Positions 28,095 to 34,035 of a stretch of DNA of 64,000 nucleotides are shown here, in pieces. The translations under genes and the position numbers were made by a program. The stretch comes from Bdellovibrionales bacterium (lineage in GTDB: Bacteria; Bdellovibrionota; UBA1018). Under the pieces are notes generated by a model. The model was not told where the DNA came from. It saw only the letters and a program-made list of their open reading frames with translations, and searched no databases. Each line of letters begins with the position of its first letter. Positions within the stretch are counted from its first letter, which is position 1. Location: assembly GCA_947380295.1 (NCBI GenBank), contig CANCQK010000015.1, forward strand, positions 1 to 64,000, read 5' to 3'.

Positions 28095-28115
28095 AATATG
28101 TAGTCACATGGGCCA

Positions 28116-28144
28116 TTTATACAGATTGAGACTCAGGTTGTCAA
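28116..28144 (-). promoter_or_regulatory. Sigma-70 promoter for rimP-nusA-infB operon
   Basis: On the minus strand TTGACA (28144-28139) is separated by exactly 17 bp from TATAAA (28121-28116), a near-perfect housekeeping promoter. The start site would fall near 28109. It points at rimP and is followed at once by the leader terminator. Confidence 0.7.
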
Positions 28145-28286
28145 TGGATTCTAGGGGTTGAAGCTGCAGCTTGAAGGAATGGTTCACATCTAAAACTCAG
28201 TCACGATCTAGTTTGGACCGAAGAAGTTGTGTTAGACTGATTTCATGATAAGACCCCAGGTTTCGTTGAGAGAGATAGGTATCAAC

Positions 28287-29165
28287 ATGTTCAAATTTAG
28301 TAGTCGTTTTACATTTCAGATGTCAGCGGCCTCAGGGGTCCTTTTTCTATTTGGGGCGATTGGCGCAAACTCCGCCTCGGCCCAGATTCCGCCCGGGGCT
28401 TCGGGGGCGGAGGGCTCTATACGCTTGACCGCTACAGTGAATGCTCCTGGAATTCATCAGGATCTGAGGGCCTGGGAAATGCCGGAGCTAGCTCGTCTTA
28501 AGCGGTCGATTGCTCGCGAGAAAGATCCTCGCACAGGTAAAATCGTTAAGTCTGAGGGGTTTCTCCTGTCTCAATTCGTGGAGCAAACATTAGAAAAGCT
28601 TCCCATAGAGAGTCGGGCTCAAATTGATTTAATTGTATTGAAGGGTGCCAATGGACAGCAGGCGCTTGTTCCTCGAGCCCTCATGATCAAATACCCTTTG
28701 CTGGTTGCAATCCATTCAGATCAGGCGTCTCGCCAGGTTCACGGTCCGCTGAGTATTGTGGTTCCTTGGACGTCGAGGCCAAAAATTCAGAATGAGGAGC
28801 TGCCTCTGGAGAGTTTTTTCGTTTCCGGCCTGAATCAGGTTGAACTGACCAACTACCGTCATCAGTTTGGCGGTTTGTTCTTAAAGCGAAGAACAGATCC
28901 AAAGGCGATGCGAGGGGAAAAACTTTTTGTACAGAGCTGCGCTGGCTGCCATGAGTCTGGCCGTTCACAGAGTCCTTTTACGATCGGCCAAGTGGGGCAA
29001 GCAAAGCATTTCGTTGAGAAAGGTCACCCTGCCGGTGGCTTTGGCTTTCATATGAACGAGCGTGATCGAGGTGCGATCCTGAGATACGCGGAGATGCTTC
29101 AGTCGGAGCAACAAGGTCATGTCACTCAAGTTGAGCAGCCAAATCAAAGGACTAAAGATCTTTGA
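28287..29165 (+). CDS. Periplasmic c-type cytochrome with MoCo-oxidoreductase-like N-region
   Basis: About 292 residues. ATG at 28287 starts a signal peptide (cleavage near ANSASA-Q); an ATG at 28245 gives a poorer N-terminus. A single haem c site CAGCH lies near residue 217, with HMNERDRGAIL supplying a likely distal Met in a small class-I cytochrome domain. The preceding ~180 residues (EGFLLSQFVEQTLEKLP, VLKGANGQQALVPRALM, GPLSIVVPW) resemble the fold of small sulfite-oxidase-like proteins, but no molybdopterin Cys is evident. It probably transfers electrons in the periplasm; the partner is unknown. The nusA operon is divergent. Confidence 0.75.
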   Translation: MFKFSSRFTFQMSAASGVLFLFGAIGANSASAQIPPGASGAEGSIRLTATVNAPGIHQDLRAWEMPELARLKRSIAREKDPRTGKIVKSEGFLLSQFVEQTLEKLPIESRAQIDLIVLKGANGQQALVPRALMIKYPLLVAIHSDQASRQVHGPLSIVVPWTSRPKIQNEELPLESFFVSGLNQVELTNYRHQFGGLFLKRRTDPKAMRGEKLFVQSCAGCHESGRSQSPFTIGQVGQAKHFVEKGHPAGGFGFHMNERDRGAILRYAEMLQSEQQGHVTQVEQPNQRTKDL

Positions 29166-29246
29166 TTTGGGTTTTAGTAAGTTTTTTCCAATTGAGCGCA
29201 CGTTCCATGGGCGCCGTTGATTGTTTTAAAATAAAGGGTGAATTTC

Positions 29247-30779
29247 ATGACACTTAAGAATTCAACAGATCAGACCTCGGTTCGTGTTCGTTTTGCTCCG
29301 TCTCCTACGGGCTTTCTTCATATTGGCGGTGTCCGCGCAGCACTTTTTAACTGGCTTTACGCGCGAAAGCATAAAGGCCAGTTCATTTTGAGAATTGAAG
29401 ATACAGACTTGGAGCGATCTGAAGATCGATTTACGCAAGACATAAAAGCCTCGATGAAGTGGCTGGGTCTGAATTGGGATGAAGAGCCTTTGTTTCAAAG
29501 TCAGCGATTGGAAGTTTACCGTCAGCGAGCCGAGGAGTTGGTCGCCACAGGTCATGCTTATCGCTGTTATTGCACCGAGGCTGAAGTTGATAAAATGCGT
29601 GAAATCGCAATGAAAGAAGGCAAAAAGCCTCAATACGATCGTCGGTGTCGTGATCGCAAGGAGCACCCGGTAGGGCAGCCTCATGTGATCCGCGCAAAGA
29701 TCCCACTCGACGGCAGTGTTGAGTTTATGGACTTGATCCGTGGACCGATTCGTTTTGAAAATACGGATATTGATGATTTTGTCCTGATTCGATCAAATGG
29801 TGCGCCTACCTATAATTTGTCCGTCGTTGTCGATGACGTGCACTCGAAAATGACCCATATTTTGAGAGGGGATGACCACATTAATAACACCCCGAAGCAA
29901 ATGCACCTCTATCAATTTTTCAAATACCCTGTGCCTCAGTTTGCTCACCTGCCTATGATTTTGGGAGCAGATAAAAAGAAACTGTCTAAACGACATGGTG
30001 CGGTGTCTGCCAATGCTTATCGCGCAGAGGGCTACTTACCGGAGGCCTTGCTGAATTTCTTGGCTCGCCTGGGCTGGAGTCATGGCGATCAGGAAGTGTT
30101 TACGATTGATGAAATGATCCAATTTTTTTCGTTCGATCACGTCCAGAAAAGCTCTGCCGTTTTTAATACCGAAAAGCTTCTGTGGCTCAATGGTGAACAC
30201 GTGAGAAAAGCGTCTCCGGAGCGATTGGTGAAAATCGTGATCGACGATTACTCAGATCTGTTTGGCTCACTCGCTCTCCGCCGTGCTTCATCTCCTCTGG
30301 GTGTGCAGATTGCTGCGTTGATCCAACCCAAAGTTAAGCTGATGAAAGAACTGGCAGATCAAATGGTGCCGCTCTGTACTCCTGGTGCTATCGAAGTGGA
30401 TCCGAGCGGATTGAAGTGGAATAAGGATCCAGCTCTCAAGTTAGCTACTCAGGCTGCCGTAAAACACGCTTTAAAGGTTTTTGAAAAGCGAGTCGTTGAC
30501 GCGTTAGAGGCAGTTCAGACTACTGAGCTTCGCTCTGACGTCGATCACGAGGCCTGGGGGAGTGCCCCATCTCTGAGTCAAGTCGGCATGGATCACGGGG
30601 ATGTTGATGCTTTGCTTCGCCAAATCAGTGAACAGCACGGCATCAAGCTCGGAGACCTCGCTCAACCGATGCGCCTCGTCGTCACTGGACGTCTTGTTAG
30701 CGCGGGATTGTTTGAGCTCCTTGCAATCTTGCCTTGGGACATCGTTTCAGCCCGCCTGAGTAAGGTGGAGCACCTCTAA
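29247..30779 (+). CDS. gltX: Glutamyl-tRNA synthetase
   Basis: A ~510-residue class-I GluRS. The HIGH motif appears as PSPTGFLHIGG, the KMSKS motif as KKLSKRHGA, and the Zn-binding-like segment YRCYCTEAEVDKMR is present. The C-terminal anticodon-binding domain is complete. A GTG at 29238 is in frame, but ATG 29247 is 8 bases from AAGGG. The tRNA-Gln gene follows 64 bp later. That pairing fits a non-discriminating GluRS that charges tRNA-Gln with Glu for amidation by GatCAB; this is inference, since neither GlnRS nor gat genes are in the window. Confidence 0.95.
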   Translation: MTLKNSTDQTSVRVRFAPSPTGFLHIGGVRAALFNWLYARKHKGQFILRIEDTDLERSEDRFTQDIKASMKWLGLNWDEEPLFQSQRLEVYRQRAEELVATGHAYRCYCTEAEVDKMREIAMKEGKKPQYDRRCRDRKEHPVGQPHVIRAKIPLDGSVEFMDLIRGPIRFENTDIDDFVLIRSNGAPTYNLSVVVDDVHSKMTHILRGDDHINNTPKQMHLYQFFKYPVPQFAHLPMILGADKKKLSKRHGAVSANAYRAEGYLPEALLNFLARLGWSHGDQEVFTIDEMIQFFSFDHVQKSSAVFNTEKLLWLNGEHVRKASPERLVKIVIDDYSDLFGSLALRRASSPLGVQIAALIQPKVKLMKELADQMVPLCTPGAIEVDPSGLKWNKDPALKLATQAAVKHALKVFEKRVVDALEAVQTTELRSDVDHEAWGSAPSLSQVGMDHGDVDALLRQISEQHGIKLGDLAQPMRLVVTGRLVSAGLFELLAILPWDIVSARLSKVEHL

Positions 30780-30843
30780 TTTGTGATTTCGGCTGGACAT
30801 CAAACCTCACCTTGGGTATGTTTCGGCCTCAGATCAGTTCCAT

Positions 30844-30917
30844 TGGGGGATCGTCTAATGGTAGGACTCCAGACTCTGACTCTGGCTATCTAGGTTCGAG
30901 TCCTAGTCCCCCAGCCA
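30844..30917 (+). tRNA. tRNA-Gln (anticodon CTG), CCA encoded
   Basis: A 7-bp acceptor stem (TGGGGGA with TCCCCCA), a D-arm, an anticodon stem CCAGA/TCTGG enclosing CTCTGAC (anticodon CTG at 30876-30878), a T-arm with GGTTCGAGTCC and discriminator G, followed by encoded CCA (30915-30917). It reads CAG codons. It lies downstream of gltX and upstream of a strong terminator, and its 3' end is repeated in the flanking islet. Confidence 0.97.
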
Positions 30918-31018
30918 AAATAAAAAAGCCCGGCTTACGAAAGTAAGACCGGGCTTTTTTATTAGGCTGGCACGCAAAAGATAAAACGCGCAGCGTTTTG
31001 TACCCTAGATTAGGACGA
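30910..31018 (+). repeat. Direct repeat copy 1 (tRNA 3' end + terminator + flank)
   Basis: This ~109-bp stretch begins with the last bases of tRNA-Gln (CCCAGCCAA), includes the terminator and continues to a conserved TTTTGTACCCTAG..TAGGACG segment. It recurs, with substitutions, at 31862-31968, 952 bp away, bracketing the toxin-antitoxin pair. Confidence 0.85.
30922..30960 (+). terminator. Intrinsic terminator after tRNA-Gln
   Basis: A 12-bp outer stem (30922-30933 with 30949-30960) and an inner CTTAC/GTAAG stem with a GAAA tetraloop and one bulge, with A-run and T-run on either side, so it may work in both directions. It ends the gltX-tRNA transcript. Confidence 0.92.
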
Positions 31019-31071
31019 GGTTCTTCTCGATTCATGGTGGGTGTGTGCCCGATTGAGCAAGGGCCGGATGG

Positions 31072-31088
31072 GAGTCCTAGTCCCCTAG
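31072..31088 (+). repeat. Third copy of tRNA-Gln 3' end
   Basis: These 17 bases match 30898-30914 (T-arm 3' half plus acceptor strand) with one C-to-T change. It marks a possible old attachment site or a recombination remnant just inside the left flank of the toxin-antitoxin pair. Confidence 0.75.
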
Positions 31089-31160
31089 TTAATTTTTTCC
31101 TCAATAAAATCAATATGTTTCAGGTGACGGGCAACCAGGATTCGGACTGTAATCTGGAAG

Positions 31161-31213
31161 TTCACCTAAAAGGTGAATATGTCATTGATTGCTTCACCTA
31201 AGAGGTGTATAGT
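31161..31213 (+). promoter_or_regulatory. Toxin-antitoxin promoter with two operator palindromes
   Basis: Two copies of TTCACCT-N3-AGGTGAA (31161-31177, perfect; 31193-31209, one mismatch) are centred 32 bp apart, about three helical turns on one DNA face. TTGATT (31185-31190) and TATAGT (31208-31213) form a promoter with a 17-bp spacer. Operator 2 fills the spacer and operator 1 lies just upstream of -35. This fits autorepression by the XRE antitoxin. The start site would be near 31220, three bases before the toxin ATG. Confidence 0.8.
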
Positions 31214-31222
31214 GATTCAATT

Positions 31223-31507
31223 ATGACGATTCGCCGAGTGAATTTGGCCAAATCCGCACAAAAGCAACTCCGGAAATTACCTAGGCATATTGTCGAAAAT
31301 CTTGCTGCATGGGTAGATGATGTGGAGACCCGCAGTCTAGAGGAGGTTCGGAAGTGCCCCGGTTATCATGATGAGCCATTGCATGGAAACCGCCAGGGTC
31401 AGCGCTCAATTCGTTTAAGTCGGGCCTATCGGGCTATTTATATAATTAAGGACGATGGAGATATTGAGTTTGTATCTGTCGAAGAGGTGTCTAAACATGA
31501 GTACTAA
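31223..31507 (+). CDS. RelE/HigB-type mRNA interferase toxin
   Basis: A 94-residue basic toxin of the RelE/ParE superfamily. Typical features are AKSAQKQLRKLPRHIVENLAAWV near the N-terminus, the YHDEPLHGNRQGQRSIRLSRAYRAIY core with Arg/Lys positions used in ribosome-dependent mRNA cleavage, and VEEVSKHEY at the end. A GTG at 31205 extends the frame but lies upstream of the predicted transcript start; ATG 31223 is preferred. If so, the mRNA is almost leaderless. The toxin gene precedes and overlaps the antitoxin gene by 11 bp, the HigBA order. Confidence 0.88.
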   Translation: MTIRRVNLAKSAQKQLRKLPRHIVENLAAWVDDVETRSLEEVRKCPGYHDEPLHGNRQGQRSIRLSRAYRAIYIIKDDGDIEFVSVEEVSKHEY

Positions 31508-31811
31508 GAAAAGCGAAACAATGAAGTTCCTGGAGGAAACCGCGGGAAGGTCACTCACCCTCGGAGGTTTGCTTGAGTCTATTCGCCTGGGCGAGGAGAA
31601 GTCTCAAGCAGGTTTTGCAAAAAAGCTTGGGATCTCAGCGTCGCATCTTTGCGATATTGAGAAAGGTCGAAAGGTTGTGAGTCCTGAGCGGGCTGCACGC
31701 TTTGCCAAAATCTTAGGTAGATCTCCCCATCAATTTGTACGGTTATCCCTGCAGGAGTTAGTGGACGAAGCTGGTCTTAAGATGAAGGTAAGCTTAGATG
31801 ATGCAGCGTAA
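31497..31811 (+). CDS. XRE-family antitoxin (HigA-like)
   Basis: A 104-residue protein with a helix-turn-helix of the Cro/C1 type in the middle (SQAGFAKKLGISASHLCDIEKGRKVVSPERAARFAKILG). It should bind the two TTCACCT palindromes to repress the operon and neutralise the toxin by direct binding through its termini. ATG 31497 lies 9 bases after AGAGG; an earlier in-frame ATG at 31455 gives a non-matching N-terminus. Overlaps the toxin gene by 11 bp. Confidence 0.88.
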   Translation: MSTKKSETMKFLEETAGRSLTLGGLLESIRLGEEKSQAGFAKKLGISASHLCDIEKGRKVVSPERAARFAKILGRSPHQFVRLSLQELVDEAGLKMKVSLDDAA

Positions 31812-31861
31812 GGTCTGACATCGCCAACCTCCTACACCAAGTTTTAAACTCGTCCAGATTG

Positions 31862-31968
31862 CCCAGCCAAATAGAAAAGCCCGGCTTACGAAAGTAAACC
31901 GGGCTTTTCTATTTGGCTGATATGTAAAAGATAAAATGCGGAGAGTTTTGTACCCTAGGCTAGGACGG
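31862..31968 (+). repeat. Direct repeat copy 2 bracketing the toxin-antitoxin pair
   Basis: A diverged copy of 30910-31018. It starts with CCCAGCCAA (the tRNA 3' end), contains the same hairpin core (GCCCGGCTTACGAAAGTAA) and ends with the same GTACCCTAG..TAGGACG segment. The bases just before it (TCCAGATTG) loosely match the tRNA T-arm. Confidence 0.85.
31865..31918 (+). terminator. Strong terminator after toxin-antitoxin genes
   Basis: A perfect 20-bp stem (31865-31884 with 31899-31918) closes a GAAA-containing loop with an inner TTAC/GTAA stem. A-rich and T-rich arms suggest action on both strands. It ends the toxin-antitoxin transcript; compared with copy 1, compensating changes keep the outer stem paired. 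Confidence 0.88.
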
Positions 31969-32054
31969 GAATGGGCTCTTCCCCATTCAGTGGGGCACGA
32001 GGATTACGTGCCGTTTAATTTCTGATTGCAAATACCCCATCCCATCCACAGAAC

Positions 32055-32309
32055 TCAGTCGTGATATGGTTTAGGCTCAATATGATACCTATGCCATATA
32101 GACTCTAAAGCAGTTTCTCCGTGCATTGCCTGGCTATTGATGTCAGCACGCAATCTGAGCAATTCCTCAATTAGTGGGATCACACCGACGATAGCTTCTT
32201 GCCTTAAGTTCCGGTAGAGATTTTTTTGGTTCCCGTAGCTGCCATCAGCTCTTGCAATACCTAAAAACAGCGAAAATACGACCATTCTTAATAAGGCTTT
32301 TGTGAGCAT
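32055..32309 (-). CDS. Small secreted protein with one ankyrin-like repeat
   Basis: An 84-residue frame with a signal peptide (MLTKALLRMVVFSLFLGIARA-D). The mature part ends in IEELLRLRADINSQAMHGETALESIWHRYH, which matches one ankyrin repeat (loop AD-IN, then G-TAL). One repeat is too few for a stable ankyrin stack, so this may be the truncated 5' part of a longer protein or a small helical peptide. The ribosome binding site is poor. It lies just outside the repeat-flanked islet. Confidence 0.45.
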   Translation of the reverse strand: MLTKALLRMVVFSLFLGIARADGSYGNQKNLYRNLRQEAIVGVIPLIEELLRLRADINSQAMHGETALESIWHRYHIEPKPYHD

Positions 32310-32410
32310 TAGGTGGGGGGCGGAGGTCGATTGTCGTGTGTGTCTAACGCTCTATTGAGTCATTGATGGAAGTTGAAAATGATCGCAACTTTTGGCATCT
32401 TCCGGATCCT

Positions 32411-33175
32411 ATGAAGTTTAAGCATTGCGTTCTCTTGCTTGTCGCACTCGTCTTTACTGTTTTGACTCCCAGAGTGGAGGCTAGCTGCCGAGCTCTTTTT
32501 GAAGACTCTGAGCAGGGGATGATCTTAAAAGAGGAGTCTGGCGCTAGGACCCTCTACGGTGTAGATGCTGCCCATAAACAGTTAGACGGGATCATTGAAG
32601 AAATTCTTAAAATTCAGCAGTCTTTGTTAGTGAATCGTCTCGATCCAGAAAAGGTAGCGCCAGAATTAATTAATGGCGGATTTCTTGTGACTCAGATGGC
32701 TCATTCTGAGTTGAAAGATCTTTTGCGCGACGGAAAAATTTTGGGGATCTGCGACGGGTCTGGCTCAGGTGATGTTTTGGCGGGGTATCTGATCCTCACT
32801 CCCCTGACGAGTCTGACGCAATATACAGAACGTTATGATTTGAGCTTGGGTATATCGAGATCTGACTGGGATAGCTTCATGGCTAGCTCGGACCGATATT
32901 ATATTGAACAGATTGCAGTCCCGAAGAGTTATGCAAAGCAGGGGATAGGTACAGCACTTCTTCAGGCTAGTCAGAAACTCAGCCCAAAGGGCCTAATGGC
33001 TGCTATTTTGTTCGAGCCTTATAATAATCGAGCCTCTTACGCTTTGTTCACCCAAAAGGGACACTTCGACGCGGTTGGCTCATTAGATCTGAAGGATTAC
33101 CCAGGATTTCGTGACCTCAAGTCATCGATGATGATGTGGCCTAGTCCACTCAGAATGGGGCAAGTAAGTCCTTGA
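32411..33175 (+). CDS. Exported GNAT-fold acetyltransferase-like protein
   Basis: About 254 residues. MKFKHCVLLLVALVFTVL..RVEAS forms a classical signal peptide when translation starts at ATG 32411; a TTG/ATG at 32363-32366 would add 15 residues in front. The C-terminal half is a GNAT fold: IEQIAVPKSYAKQGIGTALLQAS is motif A (acetyl-CoA pyrophosphate loop, QGIGT), followed by the NNRASYALFTQKGHF motif B. GNAT enzymes need acetyl-CoA, which is absent from the periplasm, so export is odd unless the protein acts inside another cell or no longer uses acetyl-CoA. The acceptor is unknown. No ribosome binding site decides the start. Confidence 0.7.
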   Translation: MKFKHCVLLLVALVFTVLTPRVEASCRALFEDSEQGMILKEESGARTLYGVDAAHKQLDGIIEEILKIQQSLLVNRLDPEKVAPELINGGFLVTQMAHSELKDLLRDGKILGICDGSGSGDVLAGYLILTPLTSLTQYTERYDLSLGISRSDWDSFMASSDRYYIEQIAVPKSYAKQGIGTALLQASQKLSPKGLMAAILFEPYNNRASYALFTQKGHFDAVGSLDLKDYPGFRDLKSSMMMWPSPLRMGQVSP

Positions 33176-33416
33176 AAAACAGACTTTCCAAGGTGATAAA
33201 GTGCTCGCTTAAATCTAAATTAAAAATATTATTACAGGATTAAAGTCGCCGTCTTTATTAGATTAATTCCGCAACACTAGTTAAAAACTCAGGCAGAGAT
33301 GAGCTTTAAAATTAAATTGGTTGACTGGTATTTTTTTGATTCGAAATTATTCTCTCGTTAAATCTGAAAAATAGTAGTATAGTCTTTCGCTCAACTCTTT
33401 TTACTAAGGAATTTTT

Positions 33417-33800
33417 ATGAAAAAAGCAGTTCAAAAGACCAAAAGCCCGCTGTACTTCCGTTATGAGTTTTCTGATGAGAAAGGCCGTCTGGAAGGCGGA
33501 GACATTTTCGAATTCTCAACAGTGGCTAAACTTCAAAAGCTCATGAGCGCAGTGCTTGATGTGGCTGAAAGTGACGCTGTCACGGTCAATTTGACCATCG
33601 GAAAAGATGACACTTTTTTCAAGTTTTTGAAAAATGTTGGTTTAACTCAAAAAGAAATTAACGCCGAAATGGTGGATGCTTCGATGTTGCCTGCTTTAGA
33701 GGAAACCAAAGCTCCAAAAACCAAGAAGGCAGCTGCTTCTAAAAAAGCACCAAAAGCGAAGAAGGCCACTAAAAAGGCTCGTTCCGCTAAATCCGCTTAA
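33417..33800 (+). CDS. Small protein with histone-H1-like Lys/Ala tail
   Basis: A 127-residue protein with AAGGA seven bases before the ATG. Residues 1-88 form a compact mixed domain of no known family (YFRYEFSDEKGRLEGGDIFEF). The last ~35 residues are Lys/Ala/Pro repeats (KAPKTKKAAASKK...) like the C-terminal tail of histone H1 and bacterial H1-like proteins, which bind DNA or RNA non-specifically. The likely role is nucleoid or RNA binding, inferred from composition only. A GC hairpin lies 23 bases after the stop. Confidence 0.75.
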   Translation: MKKAVQKTKSPLYFRYEFSDEKGRLEGGDIFEFSTVAKLQKLMSAVLDVAESDAVTVNLTIGKDDTFFKFLKNVGLTQKEINAEMVDASMLPALEETKAPKTKKAAASKKAPKAKKATKKARSAKSA

Positions 33801-33802
33801 AA

Positions 33803-34015
33803 ATGGAAAATGTGTTATTCCGCGCCCCCTCCGTAGGGGGCGTTATTAATAAAATTCTCGCAATTAACGAAAACTTGAGTTCTCCAGAAATCATCCAGAT
33901 TGTTAGGCAGTCGATGCGCACTCGGAGCGGAGAACAAAGTGAGTTTGCATCCGTAGAGGTGATTGACGAGCAGCATGCTCTGAACCTGGCCCGGGCATCA
34001 CTTAAAAAAGTCTGA
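33803..34015 (+). CDS. Possible 70-residue protein downstream of H1-like gene
   Basis: A 70-codon frame that begins two bases after the stop of the H1-like gene. Its sequence is protein-like in the second half (SPEIIQIVRQSMRTRSG, VEVIDEQHALNLARASLKKV). There is no ribosome binding site, and codons 7-14 coincide with a strong GC hairpin that may be a terminator, so it could be untranslated. Confidence 0.45.
   Translation: MENVLFRAPSVGGVINKILAINENLSSPEIIQIVRQSMRTRSGEQSEFASVEVIDEQHALNLARASLKKV
33823..33842 (+). terminator. GC-rich hairpin after H1-like gene
   Basis: An 8-bp perfect stem (CGCCCCCT with AGGGGGCG) with loop CCGT, followed by TTATTAAT. The U-run is short, so termination may be partial. 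It could control expression of the small downstream frame. Confidence 0.5.
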
Positions 34016-34035
34016 ACTCAGAAAACCTCTTGGTT

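Noticed and set aside
33321..33383. Possible promoter TTGACT or TATAGT upstream of the H1-like gene
   Set aside because: No combination of -35 and -10 elements with acceptable spacing could be fixed.
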